Shown: positions 41,815 through 55,711, numbered from the stretch's first letter. The stretch: 64,000 bases of DNA from Fratercula arctica (GCA_947846985.1 CANTUZ010000002.1:18181587-18245586); one strand, 5' to 3'. Translations and numbers: made by a program. The notes: a model not told the origin generated them from the letters alone.

Positions 41815-41842
<28 letters not shown>
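41815..41842. repeat. Poly-T run (28 T)
   Basis: The longest homopolymer in the window. It could be a retroposed poly-A tail on the - strand, but the flanking sequence is not recognised as a SINE or processed pseudogene. Confidence 0.95.
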
Positions 41843-41927
41843 GAGACTTGCTCAGTAGTCAGCAACTGAAATCTGCAAGTAAAGAGATCATTCTTAGCTG
41901 GAGGGAGTCGGCTGCCTTTAAACTTAA

Positions 41928-42035
41928 TTTCCATGGAAACAGTGATCAGATTAATCAAAATAAGGTAATTGAAGTTTTATAGAAAATACTACAGGATCTT
42001 TACTTTATTCAGGCTGATATTGTTTCCATGGAAAC
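41928..42035. promoter_or_regulatory. Paired X-box-like palindromes, candidate enhancer
   Basis: TTTCCATGGAAAC at 41928-41940 and the perfect 14-base palindrome GTTTCCATGGAAAC at 42022-42035 flank about 80 bases holding homeodomain-type sites (GATTAATC, GTAATTGA). The palindromes resemble the RFX X-box, whose inverted-repeat consensus is GTTGCCATGGCAAC, with A/T in place of C/G inside the half-sites. The arrangement is seen directly. Enhancer function and RFX binding are inferred. Confidence 0.35.
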
Positions 42036-45000
42036 CTTAGGGAAAAGGTAGCTGGCAGCCAGGCATTGAGCAAACACTTCCTTCTCTTCTTGAGACTGGG
42101 AGGATTTCTTGTTGATATGTGTGTTGAACCCTTTGACTTATTTGTGCTCTTACCTGATGCACTGCATTTTCATACAGTAATAACTGTGCAAAAGTAAGCA
42201 AAATAAAAATAGACTCCTGTTTGAAATCATAGCTAAAGCCCCCAACTTTCCATGTGTTGTAACATGTAACAGGTTTACTGTTTCTTTGAGTAACTTTTGC
42301 CCTCTATGTTCACACACACCTACTTGTGCTTATTTGTGCCTTTAATAAAATGAAGAAACACACCTCCAATTTATTGAAAAAGTGGTCAGGCATAGGTTTG
42401 TTTGTAAGAAAATGCACGTCAAGTCAGTGCCAAATGGATGGGGTAGTGCAGTTGTGGTGAAACATGGATCCTATGTGATGGTTCAAATAGAAGTGTTATA
42501 ATTGTAGCCAGTAGATAATTTACTAGGAGACAGATGGCTAGCGAACATAAATAATCATTTTGTCCTAAAGGCTATTGAGTGGATTCTCCTGTGGTAAATA
42601 CTTTTTTGTCTTTCTTTCATATGTTTTTATTTGGTACTTTTTGTTAGAAGTTTAACTTGATACCTAGTGTTGGCTTCTTTGTCAGAAGTTTGGACATTTG
42701 GTATCTTTAGCATCTTGCAGTTTCTACATCAGAGTTGCTAATGTGTTTAGTAATAGGCACTTACAACTTTTCATCTAGATTTTTATAAGGAAGTCCTGTT
42801 CCTGTCATCAACTCCTCCTTTCAACCCACTTTGTTAAAAATACTAAGAAGAAAACAACTCAAAGATTAGTTTCCAAAGTATCAATTAAATTGTCTTGTTG
42901 ACAGTTTAGTCTCGTAAAAGCTGTAGTAGTTGGTTTGATATCAGAAGTCCCTACAGGTATGATGTACCAACAAACTTTTGAAATGAAAAGTAAAGCAGAT
43001 AAGCTTATTAAATCAGAGGTGTGAAGTGTTGGTCTATGACTATTACTTGAAACTTGTGAATAAATCAGTGCTTTGGAATGTGAAAAAACTTTGGTTTAGG
43101 TTAAAATCCAGACAGAGGCTTTTTTTTGGATCAGTGGTAATTGATTTAAAGTTTCTGCTGGGAAACCTCCAAACAATTTCCAGCCAAAATGTACTGGACA
43201 TAAAAGTAGTAAATCAATCCTTCTAAGACAAATAGTTTGTAATTTCATTGTTACCAAGGGGGCAATGTACCAGCCTGGTAACAAAACTGGTGCAGCAGTT
43301 TGAAGAGAAGTTTTAGAACCCAAATTTATGCTCATACCCAGATTTTTCTTGTCTTACGAAGCTTTTATAGTCTTTATTTAACCACAGTGATACATTTTTT
43401 TGTCTATGATACTAAGGCCAATCAAAGGTCTCATAAGCTGCTCAGTAATAGTAGTCTGATAAATCCAAGACATCCAAGGATAATGTCATTTTAAACTGTT
43501 TTTCTACGGTGTTCTTTTCCCTTGGACCAGAAATTCTGTGGCAGAACATGTGAGGGAGTTTTTAAAACAATTTTTTTTGTTACTTTCTTGGACTATTCCT
43601 TTTAAGAACAGAAAGTCATAACTAGCCAAACAAGCCTCTGCAATGCAAAAACATTGTAAGAATTAAGAAGGGTGGGATGTGATAGTTATAAAATCTTTCT
43701 GAAGCATGGAAAGTAATAGAATAAGATTTAATAAAAATCTTTAAAATAAGATTTAGTAAAAATGCCTGCCTGCGTTTCCTGTCAGCAGGCTTTGTTACTG
43801 TTTGTTAACTTTCCTTCTTTTTTGGAAGTTCTTAGTTGTATCCACTCTCCAGCTAATCCTCATGAAGTTAATTTGTAGTATTCAGTAATATGCGTAATAT
43901 TACACACATCCTCGCTATCTCTCCTCCTTTGTATGAAATACAGGCATATATGCAGTTTTTACTCATCTTTCCTTTTTCTGTTCCCCATTACTTCTCTTTC
44001 TTCTGTGCTGCCTTAAGCACTTTTTTTTTTTTAAACTTTTTTCAGTCACCTCTGTTATAACTCTTTTTTTCCTTTTTAAAGCAAGGAAAGGAGAGAGCAA
44101 CATAGTGCTACATGTGTGCTGTTCCTTTAGGCTTACAGATAGCATTGCTTGTATAGCGACGTTGTCTTAAGTACAGGTTGTTTCTCTGACAGCCCTTTCT
44201 GTGTATCTTTGTAGAATCCTGTGCTCACTTTGCAGGTGTGGGGATGTCAGTGGAAGTTCACTTCAGACATAAGTCGCATTAAGTTGAGAGCTGCAGCACG
44301 TGAACACTTACCATACTGATGCTACCCATGTGATGCACAGTCGCTGCAGAGTAACCAATGAGGTGCTGAAAATAAGATCTTAAAACATGCAATGCATAAG
44401 GCTTGCCTGTCTGTGCAAATCAAGGAGGAGTAATTTACAACAGGCAATTGCTATAACTTGACTCTGCCTTCAATGTAATAGCAAAACCTAAATGTACAGA
44501 TTCACTTTGACGTAGCATCTTCAGTAGGGTCACTTATTCTGTTTCTGTGCTACAGAGAGAAGGGTTTCATGCTTTCTTGCTCCGGCTGAACTGCTCTAAG
44601 GTACCTGTGGTGTAAAAATCTTTCCTATTGCTGTAGTGACAGTTTTAAAAACACAGAATTGTCTAAAGTTAGAGCTGTCTTGGATTTGTTTTCAAAAAAC
44701 ACTGGTGCCTCAGTGGGCCATTTAGAATTGCACATGCCTACATTACAGTCATATCTTTTGCAGCTGTCTTTCCCCCTCCTTCATTTTTCTTTCTAAGATG
44801 CAGTTTTTCCCTCAGTGTGTCCTCCCATGTGTGTCTGCAGGCTTCTTCCATTTCTCATCTACTAAATAAGTATTGGATTAATTCCTTGTCTCTTACGGAA
44901 ATTAAGACAGTAAGTTTATAAAGATGAAATGTTTGTATGCCATGTTAATGCAGCCATACAAATTCCTAGGGAAAACATTACTCTTGTCTAGCTTGCATGC

Positions 45001-47333
45001 ATTTGCAAAGTTAGGCTATTTCATTACATGCAAACTAGATGAGATATTTAATCTTCTATACTGCATCAGTGCTGGAGTTTGAAGGTGTTTTGAGAGTTGC
45101 CGAGTGTAGCTGACCCCAGGACCTGAGGACTCCTCTCTCTCCACTGTGGAAGCCCAGACCTGTACGCTGAGGGATGGATGAATGCAGCCGCTGCTCTTTC
45201 CATTCGCAGGTTGAGCCAGTAGGGAGGCTGAGCACGTATGCCACTAGTCCAGCTGGCCAGAAAGGCTACCACAGGCAGAGCAGTGCCTTTACCCACATAA
45301 GCACCAACAACACTCATATAAACAAAAAAGCAGACCCGTTTCTCCTCTCCAGCTGATCAGGGCTGAAATTCACCATGCTGTAGATTTTTAGGCAGAACCG
45401 CATTTATAGATTCCCCAAATACCAGCATGAGCTCCAGGTCCAAACAAAGTATGTATGTCTGTATGGGATAGCTTTGGTACTGCTTTACATTTAGTATGGA
45501 TATCATCTTCATAAAGTATCTTGAATTTTAATGTGCTTAACAGATTGGGTTTCATGGAAAAAAGCAGTTTTTGTTGAGGTTTAGTGATTAAATAATCCAG
45601 TAATAATACTACAGACATACACAGCTTTAATCAGGATTAAACCATAAATCAGGGTACAATTTTGAATTTCCAAGTTTCAATCATTCTAGGAAAAAAAGTA
45701 ACCCATGATTGTAATCATGTTAATTGGCATCTGAAATACTAAGCTGGTCATGTTGAAGTTTGGTATGTCGTTAAAGACTAGCTACAAATCATACCATAGA
45801 ACATGCCAAGTAACAAAATATTTGTAATTGTGTGCCTGTGCTCTTTCATCTTGAAATATCCACTTTCTAGCAATTTCTAACTAATTCTAACTAATAATCT
45901 GACCAAGTTTTATTATTGTCTTCCACCAAAGGAGAAGCAATATTTTCTTCTTGTTGCATATCAGGTAACCACTAAGACCTATGGCTTGATCACATCTTCT
46001 GCCCTACTTCTGCCCTACAGTGCTCTGTCTCTGTGTTTTCTGAGTCTTTCTGAGTCTTGTATTGGTCTGTCAACTGATTAGAACTGGATTATTTTCTATT
46101 TATTTTTCTCTGCTAAATTAATTTTTAATGTATGAGAGACCTTTAATTCTCTTTGTGTTATGTTCATTTAATTATTTCTATTGACACTTTCATAATCATT
46201 CTGTCGTGGCTTCTCTGTGGGAATATTGTGCTGGTTTTTACTTATTTCATCTTTTCCAGTGATTTTCCAAACCTTTTAGGATGTAGGTAAGAGTGACCTC
46301 TTGTATGCTGAGGCTGATGATCTGAAGATGGATACGGTTAGAGAGTACTGCAGTGTATTTCAGTTAAGCTGGGGGAGCTCAACTGAGTTAAGCTGGATCA
46401 ATATTTGTAATTTCTTGTTCTATCAAGTGTAAATTGACATTTTTGCGTGATATAAAGGGAAATGTGTTGCCTTTTGTTTTTGTTAATGTTAAAACTCATC
46501 CATAGCATAAAAATGTAATTACCTGGTTAATGATACTTCTTCCTGATATTATTTAAATTTTTGTTTATTTCTAGTGTTGTGTATTAAAAATTTTATGTAA
46601 ATCAGGCTAGGTCGTACTGGCTAATGCTTTGGTTGTATCCCACTGGAAAAAAGAAGGCTGGGACTAGGAGGCTGTTCCTGGTTGGAAACTCTCAGGAAAT
46701 CTCTTGGCATCACAGTAGTTGATACTTCCGTGTTGTTGGTCTATATTTTCATAGATCCTTATTTCTCAAAGAATAAGATTGCTAGGCTTATCTCTGTATT
46801 CTTTTTTTTATAATCGTATGAGTGTCCATACAGCTCCCTTTATGTTTGTTACTGTCATCTCCTCTGTCATTGTACAATTTCTTCTGCTTTCTACCAGCTT
46901 TCCAAAATATGTCATGGCTGTAATTTTGTACACCTGTACAAATACATTTGTGTTACTCCTTCCAATATAAAAAGAAATTAATATCTTTGCTTTGATTTGA
47001 AGCTTCCTGTAAAATGGGTTTGCACGTTTGAATGATTTAGTGCAAAAACCTGAAGTTCAGTGGACTGAAAAGGTAGGGGGAAATGGCATTAAATCTCTCC
47101 TAAATTACTGCAATTTTTTTTCCAATATTTTGTCATTATTTTTCGTACTCCTTTTTATCCTACAGCACGCATTCCACTTCAGCGTTGGTGTTTCTCCATC
47201 CTCTGCAGGGAAGGTTGAGAGTTAGTTGTATCAATTAACACAACTGTAATTATCTGGTTGTACGCATTTGGGATGTTTTATTCCTAACACATCTCTCTCT
47301 CCTTCTAAATAAAATTCAGATGCTGTCGTCATC

Positions 47334-47348
47334 TTTTTTTTTTTTTTT
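47334..47348. repeat. Poly-T run (15 T)
   Basis: A homopolymer within the intron. Confidence 0.9.
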
Positions 47349-48956
47349 AATTAAAATTTTAACTATAAATCTTGTTGGTATTAATTAATTTATTAGAACT
47401 TCTTTCATTTAGTTTAAATTGTAGCCTGGCACCTGTTTGCACTGTGCAGGCCTCGGCATCTTCTGTTCTTACTTTCTGTGACTTCTGAAGTACTCACTGC
47501 GATTCTACATTGCTGGTTTTTATTGATCTTAATTTTCCCCCCATTTCTATGTGTTTTCTCCACATTTTTCTATTTTTCTGAATTTTCACCTACTTTTATT
47601 CCCAGAAACAAAAATAAAACTGACTTTCAACTCATGCCAAGTGTAGTAGGGAAAAACAGAAGATCACCCTTTACTCTAACCACCTTAAAGTGCTTTTTAT
47701 TTTGCTGTCTATTTTTAAAGATTTCATAACATTATATTTTCATATTCTGGGATATCACCAGAGATGTGTTTGTCCCTCATTGTCCAAGTTCCACATGATT
47801 TGTTATGATCTGTTTGGAAAGTTGTGCTGTCAGTCACCTTTTCCAGAAACAAGGGAAGACCCAAATGCAAGGCATGTCCTCGTTGGCCTCCTTTGCTTTC
47901 ATGAAAGAGCATTTAAGCAAATGCTTAATTTCACACTTGTGACTTGTCCTAATACTCTTAAGCACTTAATTTTAGTGATTAATTGTTTTCTATTTTGTTT
48001 TGCTTTGTTTTTTAACCTGGACCGAGCAGGCAGAGGGAGAAGGGAACAGTGATGTTTTTAGCCTGCTCACCTGTTGGCAGAGGCTGGTAGAGATTTTGCA
48101 TGTTGCATTTAAGCACCCTTATGTGCTGCTGCTTTTTATTTGTAAATCTATCTTGCACATGGTTGATGTATGGGGGGTCTACTACTGTTAGCTTTTGTAT
48201 TTGAAATTATTTGCATGACTTAAGTTCCCACAGTTTTTAATGTTAAACTGACTAAAAATCAATTTCTAGATTTCATATTTGAGAAGTGGGATGAAAGAGC
48301 ATGGTTAGTTCTTAGGATCTGTTTTTAGTGTAGGTGACCTCTTTTAAATTAATTATTTTGAAAATTTCAGAAATATCTCATCTGTCGTGTTATTAGCATT
48401 TTGGGTTGTGATCCAGTGTTTGTGGCACTTTGATCTGTTTTTATCGAAAGTTGTGTTTACAGCAGAATTCTGCTCTGATGATGGAGACCTGAAATAAAAG
48501 GGTTTTTTTTTCTTTGTTTGCGTGCTTCAGAGTAGCTTGTTTTAAAGAGTGGTGGATTTTTCTTGAGGTGTGTGACAGGGGAACAGAAGAGTAAAACCAG
48601 AAAATAGCAATTAAATTGTAATTGTGTTTTGCATGTGTATGAATGCCTAAAAGGTTGGGTTTTTTCTTCCTATCAATAAATTTTCATACGTATGTACATG
48701 TAGCTTTCAGTGTCGGTGTATTTCTTAAAATGTAATTTATAGTGGAATAATATAATGTTATGTTTGGGGGCTGTTTGGTTGGGGTTTTTTTGTTATGTCT
48801 GAATTACATTAATTACTTGACCTGTGCTGTATCATGACATGTTACACAAGATGTAGAAAAACCTCAGCAGTGAGCTACATATTTCTCATATTGCATAAAT
48901 TGTACTGACCCCACTAGATGGTGCTAATTGATAAATGTATGTCTGTGTGCGTGTTG

Positions 48957-48971
48957 TGTATATATATATAT
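48957..48971. repeat. Short (TA)n microsatellite
   Basis: A short run of about seven TA units after a TG-rich stretch (GTGTGCGTGTTGTG). Confidence 0.8.
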
Positions 48972-51900
48972 TTAATTTTAACTCAAAGGATAGATACCCT
49001 TCTCTGTGATTAAAGTTTGGGTTTTGAATGGGTTAATTCTGCATCGCTGAGCTGTACAGAAACAATCCCTTCACTATTATTAGGAACTTGGGGGTCCTGA
49101 ATTGAATTGGATCTTGGACTACCTTGCATTGAGTAGAGACTGTGTAAGGATGGTGTTTACTGTACTAAGCAGGAATAAACCAAACTCTTCATGATTTAAA
49201 TTTAGCAGGCTCTGCCTGAATAGTGAAAGTGAAAAAGCAAAAGTCTATGCCAAGGTTTCTCAGTCTGTGTGCAGCAAATCCTATTTTTTTATCTATTTTC
49301 TTTAATTAATGTTTAATTGGCATTTCTGTAGAATCTTAGTTATGTAGAGAATGGAGCTTGGTGAAAACAAAAAATAGTCTGACAACCAGAAGAGCAGTTT
49401 AGCCTCCGTTCGTGTTAGAAATCTGTTTACTTGGGTTAAGAAAGGTCTTTCCTTTGGATTTATATTGTTAACGGAACAGCAGTGGAAATCACTTGCTTTT
49501 TGGGAAAATGTCTGGAAATTAGGTTCTGTATAATGACATAAAAGTAAAGACCTCGACTCAAATTTGTGATGAATGTTTGAAAACAGTAGTATCAGGAGAA
49601 AGGAAGATTACAAAGCAAAGTGTTTACAAGTAAAACATACTTGTGGGCAAATGAGAACTGTCTAATGTTTATATACGTTTTTGTGTTTTCTGAAGGAACG
49701 GACAAGGCATTTATTGAGGGAAGCATTAAATCTAGGCACATATTTGTTTTGTTTCTAGCATCAAAATGAAATCTTGAACTTAGCCTGTTAGCAGAGAGCT
49801 GGAGACTACCTGCTCTCACTGTGCAGTGCTTTTTTCCATGCTTAGCACACTTCCAAAGAAAACTCTCATCTTTCAATTCTGTCTCACTTTAAAGCTTCTT
49901 CTTCAGCTGTGTTTATTTGACAAAGCAGGACTGTACAGTTGTTCATTTAAAACATGTCCTGATTAGCTTCTTTCTTTGGAAAAGTGGGTTTTTTTAATTG
50001 AAATTTTTTTTAAGCGCGTATCTCCACATTCTTAACAAGTTACCTCTTCAGTCCTCTAATTCGGACTCTGGGAATATTTTAACATGAATGGGTATTAGTA
50101 TTGGCACAGAAAGTATTGTAGATTTATGTTCAAATTCTCTTTATGACTCTTTCTTTGCTAATCAACATACCAGTATAAAGCAGTGGGAAATAATGGAATA
50201 TTGGTGGTTTGTTTTTTTTTTAATTGCTGAATTAGATAATCAAATTTAATCGCAAGTCATGAACTGTTCAGGATTGCAGTTTTCCTAGATGTCTCTCAGC
50301 AATAAGATGACAGTTGTTGCTGGTACATTTTGTGCTTAGAAGGACTTCAGATAACGTTAACTTCCAAAACCCAGTCAGTCAGCTTTTGACATGATCTTTG
50401 TTCTTTACATTCTAGCTGCATCCAGTCTGTTTATTTCCTTTTCCAGTTCATGTTTAGTAGTATAAATATTTTGATCTCTTTTAGATAATTTTTTTCTTTG
50501 AAACATTAAAATCTGGTATTCAAGAGCAAAAATGATTATGTTTTTCTGTAGTACAGAAAGCTGACTTTTCTTAGAAAAAAATCCTCCTCTCAGATTCATT
50601 GTTCTTTAAATTTAAAGTACCAAACCCCAAATGGAAAAACACTTTTGCTATATAAAACAGTAACATTATACTTGTGTTATTTAAAAAAGGTTTATCATAA
50701 AGATAAAGAAACTTTTACATTTCTTAAAATCTGACCAATAGCAAGACTTGAAGAAGTTTTTAATTTTTAATGCTTTGGATAAGTTCTTTGGAATATCTAT
50801 TACACATAATAAAAATTCAAATTAGTTAGGCATACATTTTGCAAGTCTTTGTTGCATTACTTACACACAGAGTCAGGTGATACCTAAAAAGGAAGTATCA
50901 ACAAAGTTTCTAAGTGGGAAAAATTGGAAGATTTCCTTAAAGAAAGAAAGAAAATACAAGTTTGTTGTTGTAATGTGGGATTGAAATACTGTAGAAATGT
51001 ATATGTTTTTTATAATCAATCTAATTTCATTAGTGTCTTGAATGAAATAAGTTTTTCCTCAGGTTTTGAATGTAGAACCATTGTAAAAACATCAGCTGTT
51101 TGATCGTTGAAGTAAGGATTATTTCCATCTGTACTTAATTACAACTGTGCAACTTTACTGAGTGCTGGTTCGCAAAACTGAAAGGCTTCAGTGCAATTCC
51201 TTTCTTGCTTAAGTAAAAGTATATTTTAAAACGTTACTTAGAAAGACACGTTGTTTATATGACAACTATATTAGGAAAACATTGCAATTGGTTATAGGTA
51301 TGAGATGAAATTTGTCTTTAGTAAAAGATTTGGTTTACTGTGTTGTGATGTTTAATCTTTATCATTGTTTTGATGAAAGGAAGAGAGAGAAATAAAGAGC
51401 CCAGATTCTCTTTTTCATTTAAATCTGATGCTTCATTCAAAAATTGGTGTTTATTGAAGTAATAATACTGGGGTGGGTGGGCACGGTTTGCCACTGAGTG
51501 GGAGTCAATAGGCAGAAGGGTGCAGAGCCATAAATTGGAAAGAGCAGTTTGTGACCTGGAATCCTGAGTTCGCTATTGCACTTCTGAAATTTTTCCTCAA
51601 ACTTCTACCAAATTCATAGGTCAGTGGGTGCTTTTGGAAAAAAAGAATTGCTGTGCTTTTATCTTAGCAAATTCAGGCTGTTACAATTCAGACTGGTACT
51701 TGATGGGTTTACTGCTCAGATTTTGCTTTACTTGAAAATGCATTTATGAAGGAAAGTGCATTAAAATTGTAGGGATCTTTCAGCATCCATGGACTCCACT
51801 TTGAAGGCTGCTTGTTTCAAAGGAGAAAAAGTTTGATGTTGTTCTGTTCTTTCTGTTCAAGGACTTCATGTCCTTAGCTCACATAAGAGTGTCTTCATTC

Positions 51901-52754
51901 AAATTTGAATTGTTCTGATGCTCCTTCCTTTGGAAATGGGGTTAAAAGTACAGAAAAACAATGTTGAAAATACTGTATACAGTAGCCATGTAGGCTGTTT
52001 GGCTCTAAAGGGGCAGGGAAATTTATTTTGGAGCAAGTGCAACTTGTTTGGCTTTGGTCTGAACTTCCTCTGTCTACCTAGGGACCCTCTTCCTATAAGC
52101 AAGGTCATCAAAACCTTTTCTTATTACTGACAAACAAAAAAAGGCATTTGAATGAAGCCTGTGAAATCTCATATAATAGCAGCTTTATTTTATTGTATAA
52201 GGAACAATGAATTCAAAGTGAAAAGTGTTTCTTACAGAAAAATAAACATTTTAAGAAACTCTGCAAGGAATAACTGGGTTTGTAGCCAGTATTTAATCTG
52301 TTTTGCTTAACATTGCAAAAATAAAATAGCTAATACATTAGTCTTATTATCATATGCTTTCATATTCATTCAGACAAAAATATTCTTGAGTTCTTTCTCT
52401 TTTTTTGTGATATAGACTACATAAAATAAACCTCTGAGGTATTAAAATGCAATTAAAAAGAAAAGTTTTTAAAAATGAAGGAAGAAAAAGGGCAACATCT
52501 CACAAGGTAAGCTATAAAGGAGTTAAAATCACAAGTAAGCGTGTTAGAGTACTTTGCAAACGGCAATGAATAAGGAAATTAACATTTCATGTAATTGCTA
52601 TTTTAATCTTTAAACTTCTAGTACTTTTAGGATCCTACTTGAATAATAATTGTCAACTGTATGAAAATGAGATGGCATGCTGTGGATTATCAGTAGTTAA
52701 GGAAAAAATGTATCAGTCATAGGCAGGTCGAAGGTAAGACCGCTAATTAAGTAG

Positions 52755-52975
52755 ACTTCAAAAATTCCAGAAGAGAGCAGTTAGAATGATGGGAGGGCTG
52801 CAAAACATGATCCATGAGGGAAGACTGAAAGAGTTTGGGTTGAGCTTAAAAATGACCGGAAAAGTACATAAGTTTTTATGTTGAAGAGACCATCACAAAG
52901 ACAAAGCCACTATTTTTTTCTCCAGGATCAGACGGGAAGGCAGGAAATCAGTTTACAGCAAAACGCAAGTCCAAT
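52755..52975 (+). mobile_element. Diverged CR1 fragment (ORF2 3' part)
   Basis: The + strand follows the CR1 order, beginning AGAGCAGTTAGAATGATGGG (the [10 protein letters not shown] region of ORF2), then GAGGGAAGACTGAAAGAGTT (the YEERLRDLG region). Later come ACAAAGACAAAGCCACTA, CAGGATCAGACGGGAAGGCA and CAGTTTACAGCAAAACGCAA, corresponding to CR1 sequence just downstream. Frames are broken by stops and indels, so it is dead. Orientation is opposite to the CR1 at 55.1 kb. Confidence 0.7.
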
Positions 52976-53574
52976 GCAAGGCTGCTGCTCCTATGGCTGT
53001 AGGATCTCAAAAGGGCTGGGAGCCAGGTCAGAAGCTGCTCCTTCATGGGCGCTAGACCAAACTGTTGGCCAAATGAGCAATGGTTTGATTCCGCGTGTTG
53101 GCCAGCTGCCTGGCTGCTGCTGTGTTGAGGTGCCCTGATCACTCGGTGCACGGTACTTGCTCTGCTCACACCCCTGAGGAGCTGCCACCAAGAACTGTTG
53201 GCAGAATACAGTTTCCTGAGCAAGCCCTACCCAGAGCATTTTATATCATTAGAAAGCTATAGAACTTATCTCTGGTTACTTGGCTGTGAGCAGAAAGGGT
53301 TGGATGGGCTGTTGCCATTGTGTATATAGCCTCTGTCAATTTCTTAGATTGTTCTGTTCAGTTTCTATACCTGTGTATAGACAGGTTGTTTGTCACATTT
53401 CCACATTAAACAAAAACTTCAGGATACATCTGTTCCTTTCTCCCTGATGAAAGTGTCTGGTCTTCATCAACTGCCCCAAATTCCACAGCACCCAAATGAA
53501 TTTAAATATGTGGCACGCTATTTTCAAGGTACTTACCTGGTCTTGCTTTTAATCACGTTAGGCCAGGAGACGCT

Positions 53575-53690
53575 ACTTTTCCATTTTACAAGTAGAGAAT
53601 GGATGGACTGTCATTCAGGAAGGTGGTGGTGAAGAGGAAATTGGTCGCTCACCATGTTACAGTAGGCTCATACCCTGGACCTTTGCTTTA
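53575..53690 (-). mobile_element. Possible MIR-type SINE fragment
   Basis: CCATTTTACAAGTAGAGAAT resembles the CCATTTTACAGATGAGGAAAC start of the reverse MIR core, and the following 80 bases keep a loose MIR-like order. The match is weak and by eye. Confidence 0.3.
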
Positions 53691-55064
53691 AAATGACTGT
53701 GTCTGGACTAAATGTTACTGCTGAACTTCTGTGCCACTCATCCCACACTTAACTGCACGCACACCTTTCCTTTCTTATCTGTTCTTGTCTCTTCTCAAAA
53801 TATGTAATAAAAACAACCTCACCAGTCGTCCATGTCAGGTGTATTTTTTCTGCTTTTAAATCTTACTGACAGGTGAACAACTGCTTGCTTTCAATGTGCT
53901 CTCCAGATTAGGAAAACTGATTAACTGGTGTAATAGCTGTTGCTCTGAAATGTTCCCAATTAATTTAATTTTTTAAACGTCATTTTGATGGCTCTCTTTG
54001 CTTTTGAGCTAAGGAGAAGTCATGGTATGTAAGCATAATGGAGGCATTTACTAATTTTCTTGTGCATGGTTTGTAACACTAGCATGAAGACAGGAAATTC
54101 TGAAATTAGAAATATTATAAGACATAGATCTGCATGCATACCCCACTGTTAATGAAGGATGTGTTTGTTAAAAGTGTCAATAGCTAGGTACTTAACAGAT
54201 AATTAAGTACTTTTATCAATAAAAAAGAAATGTGATGGGGAGGTGCAATTTAAGTACATGGAGAGAGTGTATGTGGCACAGAGAAACAAGAGCAGGATCA
54301 TCAGGCTCATCAATTGCTCTCTTATGTCTGTCTTGGTTTTCTCAGTACAGAAAGAGTAGAAGAGATGCAGAGTAGAAGAGATGCTTTTTCATTTTACAAT
54401 AAAAATCAAGAGATGGATCCTCGCAGGCCTGAGACTTTGATTAGATCTCTGTAAGACAAAATCAAATCTGGCAAATGCCCCCGTGACCTTGTCAGACTAG
54501 TCTCAGAACTGCTTCATCTGTGAGGCTGCCTCAAATAAACCCCTGAGTGCAGGTGTTCTTCCTGAAGCATTGCATTTTCTCTGTCCTGATCATCTTCCTC
54601 AGATGCTGCCTGCTCATCAGTGTTGATCAAGGGTGAAGGACAGACAAATGAGGTAATGAGGCACAGCGTTAAATGATTGTGGAGGAAACTATGAAACCAC
54701 AGATTAAGAAAAAAAATCCATGGAAAATAGGGTTTTACTGTGCAACTTAATGCAATGTGCACAGGCATTTTTCTGTCTTGCAATTTCTGGCTAGACAATA
54801 AAAACTAGTTATTTGGCTGGAATGACTAATAACTCACAAGACCTGAATTTTTAGCGAGGCTCTTTTTTATCCGTAACAAAATCAATACATCATTTCATTT
54901 GCTGGTTGAGAAAAGCTGCCTTATTTCCCCATGAGGTAGCTTTCTTTCGTTCCTAGCATGCTGTGCTTCTTTTATTGGCTTTAACAATCTAATTCATAAT
55001 AATCGCATGATATTTGCCATCACTGTTAACTGGGCACTTCTGCTGTAACAACTCTGTCACACAT

Positions 55065-55711
55065 ATCACAGAATCACAGAATGGCAGGGGTTGGAAGAGA
55101 CCTCTGGAGATCATCTAGTCCAACCCCCCTGCCAGAGAAGGGTCACCCAGAGCAGGTTGCATAGGAATGCGTCCAGGCGCGTTTTGAATGTCTCCAGAGA
55201 CGGAGACTCCACCACCTCTCTGGGCAGCCTGTTCCAGTGCTCTGCCACCCTCAAAGGAAAGAAGTTCCTCCTCATGTTTAGGTGGAACTTCCTATGTTCA
55301 AGTTTGTGCCCATTACCTCTTGTCCTGTCACTGGGCACCACTGAAAAGAGCCTGTCCCCATCCTCCTGACACCCGCCCTTTAAGTATTTATAAATGTTGA
55401 TAAGGTCCCCCCTCAGTTATCTTTTTTGCTGACTGAAAAGACCCAAATCCCTCAGCCTTTCTTCATAAGAGAGGTGCTCCAGTCCCCTAATCATCTTCGC
55501 AGCCCTTTGCTGCACCCTCTCCAGCAGTTCCCTGTCCTTGAACCGGGGAGTCCAGAACTGGACACAGTACTCCAGGTGCAACCTCACCAGAGCAGAGCAG
55601 AGTAGAGGAGGAGGATGACCTCCCTCGACCTGCTGGCCACGCTTTTCTTGATGCACCCTAGGATGCCATTGGCCTTGTTGGCCACAAGGGCACATTGCTG
55701 GCTCATGGAGC
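55065..55711 (-). mobile_element. CR1 LINE, 5'-truncated copy
   Basis: On the + strand the copy opens ATCACAGAATCACAGAATGG, the reverse complement of the CR1 3' terminal repeats, and continues with the standard avian CR1 3' sequence. On the - strand it encodes the end of the ORF2 endonuclease/reverse-transcriptase protein. [20 protein letters not shown] lies upstream, [20 protein letters not shown] follows, and [20 protein letters not shown] lies near the 3' end. These pieces are in different frames: the first two are separated by a shift near 55600. The element is truncated at about 55711, lacks the catalytic parts of ORF2 and cannot move by itself. It is the best-preserved transposon copy here. 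Confidence 0.95.
55417..55711 (-). pseudogene. CR1 ORF2 C-terminal remnant, frameshifted
   Basis: This is the coding relic inside the CR1 copy. Reading on the - strand from about 55711, the segment [20 protein letters not shown] runs in one frame to about 55600. The continuation, [20 protein letters not shown] and then [20 protein letters not shown], is in another frame. A small indel in the stretch of GAGCAG/GAGGAG-like repeats at 55590-55615 explains the shift. Only the region after the reverse-transcriptase core is present. Confidence 0.85.

Noticed and set aside
47478..48191. Overlapping hydrophobic frames of 63-120 residues in the last intron
   Set aside because: Composition effect of T-rich sequence. 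No membrane-protein family recognised.
52981..53239. Frames of 82-91 residues on the - strand downstream of the 52.8-kb CR1 piece
   Set aside because: They span the CR1 remnant and unrecognised moderately GC-rich DNA. No protein similarity could be seen.
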